64,000 bases of DNA. Source: Amphiduros pacificus. Lineage: Eukaryota > Annelida > Polychaeta > Phyllodocida > Hesionidae. A program made the translations under genes and the position numbers. The stretch's first letter is position 1; each line of letters begins with the position of its first letter. Below, in pieces: positions 1 through 11,717 of the stretch. The notes beneath the pieces are model-generated. The model worked only from the letters and a program-made list of their open reading frames with translations, was not told where the DNA came from and did not search any database. The stretch spans positions 22,444,295 to 22,508,294 of the forward strand of contig OX439003.1 of assembly GCA_949316495.1 (NCBI GenBank). Reading direction: 5' to 3'.

Positions 1-2966
1 ATGGTGTACCAAGCCGGCAGGACACAGGTTATGATGACACGCCTCCGCACTCCTCATATACAATGTGATGAGGGTCAGACCTGGGGCACTAACTCATCAC
101 GCATGACAGGCCAACTATCACAAGAGCCCAAAATAAAACCCATCTAGTCTTGTGTCGGTATGGGATAGGTAGACTAGACGCTTCAGTTGTCTGTGCACCA
201 TCCCAGTGAACCTGTTAAATTAAGTTAAATTATGCCAACTTGAGTCCCTCATGTGAGGAGCGGCAGAGAACTTCAGTACTCTATAAAATGGCGAATAATA
301 TTAGCGTACCTTGTCCAATATTCTTAAGTTCATGATAAGTATTACTTTAATACTTTGATCTTACATATGATGCATATAAACATGGATAGAAACTTAATAC
401 AGAGCGGACATGTTATGAGGTCAACGTTGAGGAAATGTTTTAAGGTATGTTCTTTGACGTATTTCGGTGATCATTTGTGATTCTAAGGCGTGGAAAATAA
501 CCGTATTGGTCTCATCTCATTATATCTAGTTATCCCGACATAAAAATTATTTTCAAAATATCAAATAACATGATTGATAGCACACCACATTAAGATGGGT
601 GATTTTCAGCTTCAGACGTGTACAAGTTTTAGTCAGACATATTTTGTCATATCAAGTGAAATAATATATACTTACTTATTTGATGCGAACTCAGAAGAAA
701 AGTATGAGTTTGTATATCATAATGAAATTCCATGAAAAATATATGTTCATAATAAAACAACTATGTTGTGAAGTATACGCTGAGAAAAAAAAATATGAGG
801 AAGTTGAAATCTGCCTTCGAGATTCTTGCCATATTTATGAAATATATCTTTCCTTCATTTTTATGTAGAAATGGGGACAGACAAATAACTGATAAACATG
901 ATAAATCTAAAGATAGCAAAGAGGCAAAGAAGCCAAAAAAACTACCAGATATATAAAGGTATGCAACGTGCCAAGGTCAGAATTACTTTTAGAGGACATA
1001 TTGTTATCAAGAGGCTGAATATCAAGTTTGGGGGACCCTATTTTTTCTGTGAGTAGTAAATCTCCGATACCTTTTCCCCAGAAAACCCTAAGTTACCTTT
1101 CTCTAATAGTATCTCTATGCTGACATGATGACAATATATAATTATATATTAGTGAGTTCCTGGGACGATAATTATATTGTGCAAGGCTCTCTTGAAGTCG
1201 AGTGTCGAATGTGGAGGGTCCCTGTGGGAGGGTCCCTGTGGGGAATTTGTGAATAGCAGTGGTTTTGCACAATGGTGAGTGTAGGTTGCCATCATTAAGC
1301 ACTGTGATTGCCGCATAGTAACTTTTAAATCCAGTCAGCCACGTGACACCAGATGCAATATCAAACTGACTGCAGATACAGGGTTCATGGTTAGCGTTAA
1401 AAGGTCTGTCGTGTTTGGTTATCATTTATCATGTTCATGCTTATCTATATTCCATTTATTTCTATAGCTCCTGTTTATTTGATAAAATACTTCCTGGTAG
1501 ATTTGATTAACTAATTTCTCAGTAACTCTTTGCTTTGTTGGAGGTCTGAAGTTTATCTACCGACATGCAGATTTTATCGTATTCCATGAGGATTGGAAAT
1601 GAATTCATCTAAAAGATATCTAGAATTAAATTAGATTTTAAATTAGATGCTATATAATTGGTCAAAGATAGCAAAACTTTATAACGATCAATATATGGAT
1701 TAATGAATGGTCCCATAATACAGCTCAGACACTTTTACTTTTAAATTAATACCAACAATTTCTGTGGCATATGTATTGTGTTTTTTTTATCACGGGCAAG
1801 ACACCTCATCATAATAAATTCATATTGAAGCCATTTTAATACTTTTGGGATTTTATAAGGGAGCAGCATTTTTTTAAAAGCAAGCAAATTAAATCTTTCC
1901 CTCGGCCCTGCCTCCCGAGTGCAAGCCTGTCACTTGAGTCAGGAAATGTCAAGCTTTTGGCGTAATTAAATGATATTGATTTACATCAATAGACATTTTG
2001 GCGATGAGAGATAACCCAGCACCGTTGACATTGAAACACAAAAACCAAGATAAGAATGACACAATACTACAAAACTCGAATCTCTATTATGATAGGTTTT
2101 TGCACATGATAGAGCTGTCATATCCTGTACATGTTGTAGGTCAATGTTTACATTCCCATTTTCACATTATATATGCTGCTAATATTCCTAAATTAGCTGA
2201 CACATTCTGATCATACAGGATACAGGAACCATCCACCGTTAAGTCCCTCCTTCAATGGGAACATGTAATGATATATCTATAATTACAAGTTTGTTGCCAC
2301 ACTCTCCACCATTTCAAAAGGTTGTTTTTTGGCACCGATCATCAGAGAAACAAATATTGTGAATTTTGAGAAAGACGAATAGCCAGAAAATTGATTTTAA
2401 ACATTTCTCTCATATCTATTTGTAGAAATCTTTGTGTTAAAATTCTCCAACATAGGTGGCGCAACTATAAAAATCTACAATAGGTGGCACCACAACCAAA
2501 AAGTTCCGTGTGGCATCAGGCTCAACAGTTGATGGAAGCAAGTTTCTTCATCATCGTCTATTTCGGTAGATAATTAAGTCAGTGTGGTACTGTCGGAGTG
2601 AGTAAGATTTGATTAGATAACTAAACCATTAACTTTCTCTGAATACTGATCTAGATATACATTGTACACAGATCCGTATTCCTTGATCTCAGATCTATTA
2701 TCACGAGATTCATTTTGCCTCTGACACCGGCGGGTAAAGATGAATTGAAGATGAGCCCGCACATTCCGGAATCTTATCCGTATTATTTCGGGGTCAGATG
2801 TGAACGGGGGCACGTGTGAATGACAAAAATACACGAGTTTCAAGTATGCATTCAAGTGCTTTTCATTGTCAAAATTCAAATTGTGATCATTACACGTTTC
2901 CTCGAGAGACATAGACCTATCAACATGCTCAAGGTTGACCCCGTAACCAACTTACTCGAAGTTTAA
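1..2966. other. Intergenic DNA, no gene recognised
   Basis: Open frames here are short (up to about 110 codons), overlap on both strands and match no family I know. A closely spaced pair of AGGTGGC motifs lies near 2,454-2,491. Nothing else in this stretch can be named. Confidence 0.6.
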
Positions 2967-3274
2967 CCCCTAAGGGAATAACCTATCTAAATTTTGTTAA
3001 TTGGCTGGACTAACCAATTTTTGTCTGGACTAGCGTATCCACATACTAAATTTATAAAATTTATAACCAAGGTTACTAAATTTGCTTAATGAAGTGCTGG
3101 GGTCAAAGTTCATGATCCACTCAGTCTGACGTCATTATCATGATTACATTGTAACAAGTTGCAGCCCTTCAGAATGTTACAAATGACGTCATCAAGCCAG
3201 AACAATGGGGACTTCAACGTCCTTCCCGTCCGTTGTCGGTGGTGGATGTTGCCGTCCTTCCCGTCCGTTAGGGG
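2967..3274. mobile_element. Candidate TTAA-flanked MITE (piggyBac-like)
   Basis: The segment is bounded by TTAA at 2,963-2,966 and 3,275-3,278. Its ends are imperfect inverted repeats: CCCCTAAGGG on the left and the complement of CCGTTAGGGG on the right, about 14 of 15 bases matching when the TTAA is included. The right end also has a short tandem of CCGTCCTTCC-type sequence. TTAA duplication and CCC-starting ends are typical of piggyBac-related elements. The repeats are short, so chance is possible. Confidence 0.3.
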
Positions 3275-4064
3275 TTAAAATCCATTCTAAATCTTGAAAT
3301 TGTCAGTTCTCTGAATTTTCTGAAGTGCATATAGAACAAATGAAAAACCAATATGAAGATTTAATTTGTTTTTCCGTCTAAAATCTTAATTTTTACATTT
3401 TTTAGGGCCAACAACCGTCAATTTCGCGCATTTTGGTCTTTGTCAGTCATTATATTATCCAACAAAACATGGTCAGTACATTATATTATGTGTGCTATAA
3501 TAGGGTATACCCACCAGTAATTAATAATTTACATGAATTAATCTTATAAAGTATTGATCGTATGTAATATTCTTGCAAGATTTACAAGTCAAAGTCACAC
3601 CTTTGCGCATACGATCTTAGCCTTCGCACACTCACCTTTCTTCAATGCCAAAAGATGAAAATTTATATATCGATCATCTGACTTCCATATTTGAAGAGAA
3701 GAGCTCAATAGCTCAATTTTGAGTTGTCAATGATGTAAATCGGCTAAGAACTGACTGAGCAGTGCCAAATTGTATACTTTTGTAATAAGCACATTGTGAC
3801 AATATCAGGGTCAATGGGTGCAATTTTATAACAATTTATTCAAACCATTCAAATAAACTTTTATGTGCAAAATAATTCAATGTTCTATTAATTTTGCGTT
3901 CACAAGACATTTCAAAAATTATCAGCCAATCCTATGGTTGTTAGCTCTACATTTGCAAAAACAATTCAGTTCTGTAATATGACTGTATGTTCTGACATGC
4001 ATATAGTGTAAATAAAACCCCAGTAAAAAGATTTCATCTTCAGCATGAAAAAAGTACTTTCCAA

Positions 4065-4160
4065 ATTGGGATTCAAACCCTGGACCTTGGGTCAGGCACC
4101 ATATTGATGGCTCATTGCAGGATTCAATTGCCCTACAGAATTTGAAAAATCTGGCCAATT
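4065..4160 (-). repeat. Possible tRNA-derived SINE remnant
   Basis: On the minus strand, GGGTTTGAATCCC (4,068-4,080) resembles the RNA polymerase III B box and T arm of a tRNA. A weak tRNA-like stretch lies on its 5' side. There is no clear A box, poly-A tail or target duplication. Confidence 0.22.
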
Positions 4161-4865
4161 ATGACCCAGAAGCCTAAAAATCACTTCCAGACCAGTGCCA
4201 ATATAAAACCCAGCTGGACCTATGCTATGTGATAAGCACCTTTTCAAGCAGGTGCTTAATTATTAATTATTTAAAGATTAAGACTTTAAGATCTAATTTT
4301 GGAATTGGATATTCATCTGCTTTAAATTGAACAAAATCTAAGTTTGAAGGAATTTAAAGGAGCTACATTACTAGTAAAGCCCATTACATTTTTTGAAAAC
4401 ATAAATCTTTTCACTAGAGGTGTTGGTACATCACTGTCACATCTCGTGGCACCTCTGCTAGTAAGAACTGACACTGTCCTTCAGAGGCACACTCAAGAAT
4501 CTATGTGCTAGGTTCACCATGTCGTCCTCTGGTGAAGTTTGCAAAGAAGTTGAGTTCATTTTCTATCGGCTATTTCTTGTCATATAATTTCGTAGCAATC
4601 TCAGATTATTGCTGTAAGTTAAATACAGATTTCTTGTATATTTATTGCATTTTAACAATACCTCTTATGAGGTATTGATTTTAAGTAGTAAAATTACAAC
4701 TTCAAGTTTATAAAATATTTTTCTATCCAAAGAAACAAATTATGATTTTCCTGAATATATGATGAGGCCTGCCTTGTTTATACTTAATATAACTTTATAT
4801 ATATAGACAAACATTATCAAACACAAAATGCTTTATTTATTGATTTCCAACCTGTATCAATAACA

Positions 4866-5240
4866 TGTGGGAAGAATTTATGTTGTTTTTGTTAGCTCAG
4901 CTTTAGGAGTGGGGAAAATGTTGGTCCGTCCGTTGGTCCGTCAACATTTTCTTGAAAAACCTTCTCCAAAACTACCAGTAACATATGTTTCAAATTTTAT
5001 TCGGAGGATATGTTTCAAATTTTATTCGGAGGTAGATATAGAGATGAAGATTCTGATTCCTTTAAATCTTAGTCATGTCACCATTGCCCTTAGTGCAGTG
5101 ACCTTGAGGTCCTGGAGTATATCTCAGCATAAAAGGAAGTTAAAACTTGGTATAAACAAATGTTTTGGTCCTACTTATTTAGTCATGTGACCTTTAACCT
5201 TGACAGATTGACCATGATCAACATTTCAAAGCATATGCCC
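4866..5240 (+). repeat. Degenerate dispersed repeat with a 25-bp tandem duplication
   Basis: A GTCCGTCCGTTGGTCCGTC-type start (about 4,924-4,942), followed by text such as GACCTTGAGGTC and GTGACCTTTAACCTTGAC, resembles noncoding dispersed repeats common in marine invertebrate genomes (recalled, not searched). Within it a perfect 25-bp tandem pair lies at 4,983-5,007 and 5,008-5,032. The open frame across it (4,867-5,190, 107 codons) looks incidental. Confidence 0.4.
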
Positions 5241-6579
5241 TTGCACCCATCGTCAGAGATAATGAATTCAATGTCCCAACATATACATTCCTCTGTCACA
5301 TTTTGAACCATAACCTTCTTGCATCCCTAAATTTCTAAATGCAAATATTACATCACAAGATATCAATCTACTATCAGATATGATGTCTTGCTCAATATCA
5401 TGTAATTGCTAATAGCATGCATAAAAGTTATTGATCTCCCAGAAATGGTCCCATTAACTGAGTTCATATTCTGTAAAAAGTAACAGCATGATTAGTAATA
5501 CACCAGAATACATCAATCTTTACTAATTTTTTTTTTGCAAACAGATGAACACAGATATAAGGGTTATTCACATTTCAAAGCTTTATTAGATGAATAAATC
5601 AGAATCACACCAAAAGCAGTAGGTGTGAGAATATGGAGGAGGTAGGATCCAGATGTAGAGGCTGACCTGGATTGGTGCAGGGGGGTGAGTGCTAGGTGGT
5701 GGAGTGTGTGTGGTAACGTGAGAAGTGCTCTGCCTGGAGGCTTGGTATCATGTATTGTTGACACTGGAGCTCTGGGTGAATTGGACCTGATTAAGATTCA
5801 CCGAGTGTTGATCAAACAAGGGAAAGCTTGACACAATGATATGGTGCAGTCTGGTCAGTGATGTATTGATTACACTTGATTATAATGTTATGTGTATGTA
5901 ATCAAAGGGAACATTGAAGAGGGCCATGTGTTGTGTGGAGCAGAACATCCCTGAATTCACTCCCCATATGTATCACGGCCTGCAACACAATGGGGTTTTG
6001 TGTCGCACTTATTGAATACAAAAATGTGATACACCACATCTGGCATACAATAATGTTTTCATTTCCATTTAACCTTCAGCTATATACATGGATATGAGGT
6101 AAATGAACAAGCAGGGAGCATTGTCTTGATACAGCATACACAACTGAGTGGTATTCACACATTCATACAGAGATTATCAAAGGCCAATAGAACGGATAAT
6201 ATTGACCAATATTAAACAATGAGAGTGAAAAAACTGGTTTGAAACAATAAGATGGATTAATTTGCTTAGAAATGTTTGCATTTATCCATGAGCAAATAGA
6301 AATCATCAATACATCAGGTAGGGCAGTATTTATGTAATATTATTCAGAATAATTCAAACAGTCAATCTTTGCATGTGTTCAACATACCGTAATCAAGCAT
6401 TGTATTGTAATGCAAGATGGGATGTTCTTTGTAAACTGACCATAAAGGACTTGTGATATGGTTCTGACATAATTGTGGTCATACCAGATGGGCATAACCA
6501 ACATGTACATACCGGTAGGTTGTCTACATTTGGTCATACTGATTACTTAGCCTGATATAGCGCTATATAAATCATTTAT
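5241..6579. other. Intergenic DNA, no gene recognised
   Basis: AT-rich sequence. The only open frame of note (5,564-5,764, minus) has a composition like random translation, and I see no repeats. Confidence 0.5.
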
Positions 6580-6620
6580 CATTATTATTATTATGATGAT
6601 GATGATGGTGATGATGATGA

Positions 6621-6697
<77 letters not shown>
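6580..6697. repeat. Compound trinucleotide microsatellite (ATT)n-(GAT)n-(GAC)n-(ATT)n
   Basis: An uninterrupted triplet tract changes unit by single-base steps: ATT, then GAT with one GGT interruption, then about a dozen GAC, then ATT again. Each block differs from the next by one or two bases, so the tract probably grew by slippage after point mutations. Confidence 0.95.
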
Positions 6698-7696
6698 GGG
6701 ATGTGATATTTAGTGTCTCCCAATGTTTTGGTCAGTGAAGGCTGGAATAAGTAATTCCCCATGACAGTATGGTATACTGTGGGGCATCCCTCACCATGTA
6801 CAACATCAAAACACCCAAGTTACAATAAGCCACTGAGGTGGAATCTAGATGTAACCTACTAATGATGCATTTAGAAGGATGTGCTTATGATTAATGATGC
6901 ATTTATAAGGATTTATATTCTCGTTAATCACCTGTGGACACTAGAGACCTGACTAATACAGGCCTATAATGTTGACACAGACACAGGTGAAAGATTTAAA
7001 AAGAAAAAGGTAAAATAACAGGCACACATTGTGACAAACAGACAAATAGTGGGGTACAAGCTTTCACTCTTCCTGTGATATCATTACGATCACTCATTAT
7101 CTTCCATACAGGGTCAAATAGATTGACTAAGAAGAATTGCTTCATTTAGATTCTTGTCTTTACAAGACTATTATCTTGCTCATTTTGCAAGGTTTGGGGA
7201 ATTGGCAGTGAATGATAATTAGCATGGTGAATAGTGAGATGTGAATCAGAATATGTCACTGTGTGCACTTTTACCACCTGATCCCTATCATTAGGCTTCA
7301 GACAAGTATGGCTTTTTTCTCTGCCAAGGTATAATCATCATTTTTACAACTGTAATGATGATAATCTGTTATGATGAGCTTTGTAATTTGCAGACTTGCC
7401 ATGTGTTTATGATGACCACACATTAACTCAGACTGAGGAGCCTTGATGACCTGCAATAGCCTTTTTCCTGAAAACTGAAAAATAACATTCAGAATCTTTT
7501 ATTTCATAGATGATTTGCCAATTTTTAATTAAAGTTCTCACATCTTCCAATGAAGCAAAATGAGGGAATTCTTGTCAATTTCCTGACCTCTTTGGCTTTG
7601 CAAAAGAAATGTTTCTAAGTTAGGACAATAAATGGGACTAAGATGAGATGGATTTGCAACCAAGATGCAGAAGTCAGATCTATATCATGCATTCTC

Positions 7697-7968
7697 TAGA
7701 AAAATAGAAAGAGTCCATAATTAGGTCAATATAGGTGTCAGACTTCTCTCTATATGAAATATAGAAATAGCCCATAATTAGGTCAATAGAGGTGTCAAAC
7801 TTCTCTCTATATGAAAAATAGAAAGAGCCTATAATTAGGTCAATATAGGTGTCAAACTTCTCTCTATATGAAAAATAGAAAGAGCCTATAATTAGGTCAA
7901 TATAGGTGTCAGACTTCTCTCTATATGAAAATGGAGAGTCCATAATTGGGTCAATATAGGTGTCAGAC
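7697..7968. repeat. Minisatellite, 57-bp unit, about 4.7 copies
   Basis: The unit contains AATTAGGTCAATATAGGTGT and a TTCTCTCTATATGAAA segment, and the middle copies are nearly identical. Because 57 is divisible by three, the minus strand stays open for 96 codons as a 19-residue repeat, which is a by-product of the array and not evidence of a protein. Confidence 0.9.
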
Positions 7969-9953
7969 ATGTTGACTTATCCAGGGTTCTATTTGCCAGA
8001 CAGACCTGAATAGCAAGCATCGTGTACATGAACCTTACTCTAAGCTTTGATGCTAATCCCTCCTTCCTCATCCCAGCTAACAGGTATTATTTTATATTGG
8101 TTATTCATACAATTGCAGGCTTCAATGTATAATCCATAATCATTAACAATGGTGTTTCCTATGCCAGAAATATTATATATATATATGTACATATAGAACA
8201 CATAATTCAGCCAATATGAGCTGGAGAGTGTCTATTTTTTTTATAAGTCTTTATTCATGCAATCCTAAACAAATATTTGAAAAGTGCAAGGCTTGTTACC
8301 TCTATAAGAATATCTTGATTGCATCATCTGCTGACAAAAAAGTTCAGTAACTTTGAACCATACCACAAAGAGATAGATGCATTTTAATGTACACATAAAA
8401 GGAATGACATTTATAAATGTGTTATTTCCATTGTGGCATTCATGTTGTGTACAGAAATAATTAAGATATCTTAGATACTGCAGTATTTCCCAATTTTGTT
8501 ATGTGGAATCATAAGGCACTTAATGTTTTAAGCAGAAATAATTTTGGATCTCATAATGTTTTATTAACATATAAAATCAAATAAGAGGTAAGGAGAAAGA
8601 AGGAAACAGACACTTATTTATATCCATAAAAAAGGAAGGAGACATAACTGCACTGGGACATCAGCTAGGCAGTCCCTATGTTATCTCCTGCTTAAATTGC
8701 TGTAATGTTTGATGTTGGTCAACATGTCAAGACTCCAATTCAAATACAGTGCAGAGTCCTGTCCTCTGAGTTGTGTCAAAGAGCAATATATATGTTCTAA
8801 TATCTGCAAATTTGGTCAGGTTTCTGAGCTTGTGCCTCTCCTTTCTGGTGGCTTTTCTTTACGACCACTAGATGGAGATTATCCATGGGAAGTGTGTCAC
8901 GTTTTAACTGAGTCAATTAAACAAATAAAGAATAGAATATCAGCGGCTGAGGTGGATGCTCTCGGCAATGTGTGCACAGTGTGCGGCGCCTGCCAGGTAG
9001 GTTTATTATGAATTTGTGAAACTGTTGTATGAATATATTCATATGGATTCTGACAGGAAGAAGAAACATCATAAAACGGGGACAGGTAAGATTATTATAA
9101 TCCATGCAGAAGAAAGACACTTTGGGTTTAAAATAATGTTAATCAAGTTGATTATTTAGTCTGACATATACATATGATGATTTCCTTAAAGATGGATTCT
9201 TTAAAAATGTAAAACAAATTCATTCACTTTTAACAAAGAGACTATATCATTAGAGGATCTTTGTTTTGAATCAAGATATTATTTGAATGTTTTTGTTTAT
9301 TATTAGCACAGGTGAGGTGTCATTGATGAGTTTTTGGAGGCCAGTATAGGCCGGTGTTATTGAAACTATATTTCAAAGATCTAACCTATATGATATATTT
9401 ACTCCCCCCCCCCCCCCATTTTAGAATCTTGATCCTTCTATCATTTTAAAGGGGTCAATCCCAGCCCTCCCAACAAGGAAATGCTGGTCATGTCACCAAG
9501 ACTTTGAACTTGATATTTATAGTGTGCCTATCATGTTATAATCTAGGCCAACATGTGTGTAAAACAATTGATAATTGGATCAAAATGGGTAAGATTCCTT
9601 AATCCTGATAAAATGTTGTTTCCATTGTGAATATGTTAATGTGACTTCCACAGGGTAGCATCCCTGGTTGCCTAGGGTTACTATGATAAATACCCAGACC
9701 AGACACTCAACATGCTCAGCCATTGGCAGGGACAGTGTGTGTGTGTTCCACAGGGTGGCTGCAGGTTGGGGATATACCCCTCCATCAGTGGGTCCCTCCA
9801 TCAGTGGGGTGATAAAGTGATAACATAGTCCTAAGTACAGGCTATAATTGGAAACATGACCTGAAATTTTACTCATATCAGGCTTATGATCAAAGGACAG
9901 ACATTTGAGAAGCCAACCTCCAAGCTGTGAGTCTGGTGAAGTGATTGTCCCAC
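7969..9953. other. Intergenic DNA with one exon-like patch
   Basis: Mostly AT-rich. A coding-like stretch with a following GT donor lies at about 8,709-8,997 (see findings). A run of 14 C lies at 9,404-9,417. Nothing else is recognisable. Confidence 0.5.
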
Positions 9954-9961
9954 ATATTTGG
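9954..9961. repeat. Target site duplication, left copy (ATATTTGG)
   Basis: The octamer ATATTTGG directly precedes the left inverted repeat of the 9,962-10,990 element and is repeated exactly at 10,991-10,998. Confidence 0.9.
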
Positions 9962-10990
9962 TAGGGTGGCTCATTTTTTGAAAATTTTTGAAAATCATTG
10001 CTCCCAAACCTGATTTGAATGCGTATGGGTATGAAAACCACTGTGATTTTTTAATATGCGCCCAGCTGTATTTCAGACAGGAAAGCCCGGTCAGCCGAAC
10101 TTTGACCCAGTTGCTGCCCATCTCACTGCTGAACGACCATCTCTTTCAAGATTCATCACTGAGCGATCTTGGTTGGTGTTCCCTCTGCTTGATATACAGA
10201 TGCCTAGCTTACACTGGCTTACCTTGCCACCATCAGAATGGAATCGCTTCCCAGCATACGCACACATGCGGGCATTCCTGCAAGACATGGAGGTGGTCAA
10301 TGATGCTGCTGAGCATGCTGACAAAGATGTGGCTGAATATGCTCATATGACCCGAGCAGTTGGAGACAGGGACAATATTGTTCTTGTTGCATGTGACCAC
10401 CGTGGCCGCATTGGCAATCTGCGCAAAAGAAATCTCAACTTTGTGTAGACAGTAAACTCATATTAGAGACTCTATTCTGACGTCATTGAAAGTCAGCTGA
10501 TATGTATACACCACTCTTACTGTTGATGTTGACTATTAAGTGACAATTATGAGAATTGTGTTAATTACTGTTATGTTGAATGTATTCATTGAGAGTATCC
10601 CATCAGGTATGATAGATGCAGCAATACATTTCCAATAGAGAATAAATCATTCACTACTGTATTATTATGGCAATGTTTTACAAAATTGACCCTAAAATCT
10701 GTTATTTCCATTTTGTGGTATGAAGATAAAGTTTTAGAGCATATGTTCTTTTACAAAGTTTGTTCTACACATCAATACCTACGCCATGAGCTATCATACA
10801 ACCTTCTACGACAAAGTTGACTTTTTTCATACAGTAAATTTGCCCTTTGACCCCCACGCCCCCCCGTGCGCATATTAAAATTTTTCAAAAAATTCCGAAA
10901 AAAAATCACAGTGGTTTTCATACCCATACGCATTCAAATCAGGTTTGGGAGCAATGATTTTCAAATATTTTCAAAAAATGAGCCACCCTA
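9962..10990. mobile_element. TIR DNA transposon, 1,029 bp, 8-bp target duplication
   Basis: The ends are inverted repeats starting TAGGGTGGCTCATTTTTTGA (left 9,962-10,051; right 10,901-10,990) that match over 90 bases with one difference. The right repeat then has about 21 extra bases before both arms resume with AATATGCGC. The flanks carry a perfect ATATTTGG duplication. Near-identical arms and an intact duplication point to recent movement. An 8-bp duplication is made by hAT, P, Zisupton and Novosib elements; TAGGG-starting ends fit hAT best, but no hAT transposase motif is present. The interior carries the 3' end of an uncharacterised reading frame, so this is probably an internally deleted, non-autonomous copy. 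Confidence 0.88.
10056..10448 (+). pseudogene. C-terminal fragment of an uncharacterised invertebrate protein carried by the transposon
   Basis: A 130-codon open frame starts just inside the left inverted repeat and ends at a TAG. Downstream of an acceptor-like site (GCTGTATTTCAG, to about 10,076) it reads TGKPGQPNFDP, then SLSRFITERSWLVFPLL, LTLPPSEWNRFPAY, VVNDAAEHADKDVAEYA and VACDHRGRIGNLRKRNL. From memory this motif order (serine-tryptophan block, tryptophan-proline block, VND-x-AE, DHR) is the C-terminus of a family of uncharacterised proteins scattered through invertebrate genomes. I cannot name the family. Its place between transposon ends suggests a transposon-encoded or transposon-captured gene; the N-terminal part is absent here. 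Confidence 0.6.
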
Positions 10991-10998
10991 ATATTTGG
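10991..10998. repeat. Target site duplication, right copy (ATATTTGG)
   Basis: Exact copy of the octamer at 9,954-9,961, directly following the right inverted repeat. Confidence 0.9.
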
Positions 10999-11341
10999 CC
11001 TGAGTGTTCACTTAGTAAACAGAAACAAGGCAATCACTCCTACATGCTCCACACAGGATATATTCTCTGCTCATTCATCATCTGACAGGGCTGGAAGTCT
11101 TACCATTCCAGTCACTTTCATTTACATTTATACTGCATGCATTATTCAAAAGATGTTTAGTTTGGTCTCTTTGGTGACGGCAACTTAGTTAAAATGTCAT
11201 TAGCTGATTCACATATAAAGTTGCCATTGAAGAGATTGCGGCTTGAGCATGTTGAGTGGCATTTGGTTATTGCTCTTTGCTGTTTCTTGCATTTGCTAAT
11301 ACTGGCATTCAACATAATCATGGTGATAATGAATAATGAAA

Positions 11342-11471
11342 GTGAAACTATCTGGCAGATAACTGGAGAACCTTAAACAAGCTCATGTACAATGGTGATC
11401 CAAAGGTTAATGAATGATTGAGGTGAAACTATTTTGACAGATTACTGGAGAACTTTTGTACAAGCTAATGT
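11342..11471. repeat. Two diverged copies of a ~48-bp segment upstream of the GT32 gene
   Basis: GTGAAACTATCTGGCAGATA... (11,342-11,388) recurs in diverged form at 11,423-11,471, an 81-bp step. Both copies share GAGAAC and the GCTMATGT end. It is probably an old tandem duplication in the 5' flank or an intron of the glycosyltransferase gene. Confidence 0.6.
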
Positions 11472-11717
11472 TCACAACAACAGAAGAATTGCTGAATAAG
11501 ATATCACTGGTATAGTGATTTTTATAGATGGAAAAAAACAGTGAATCTGTTGGAAGTTTAATCTCTTTTCGTTTTTCTTTCAGATCAAATGACAGTGCCT
11601 TGTAGTCAATCACAGTCTACAGGTTTTCTTGGTCTAATCATGACAATACGTATACGTGTACCTTTCAGATTTGACATTTTGTCATTATGTTTACAGGTTT
11701 CTAACACCAGTGTGAAG

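Noticed and set aside
6547-6762. Minus-strand frame with poly-Ile/poly-Val
   Set aside because: Translation of the trinucleotide microsatellite.
9404-9417. Run of 14 C as a possible structural signal
   Set aside because: An ordinary homopolymer; nothing around it suggests function.
9580-10041. 153-codon minus-strand frame
   Set aside because: It crosses the transposon's left inverted repeat and target duplication, shows no family motifs and has no coding-like composition.
11589-11717. N-terminal extension of the GT32 protein from the ATG at 11,589
   Set aside because: A good acceptor (TTATGTTTACAG) lies within it, the extension is low-quality sequence before the membrane anchor, and the ATG at 11,718 gives a standard type II start. 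It remains a possible alternative.
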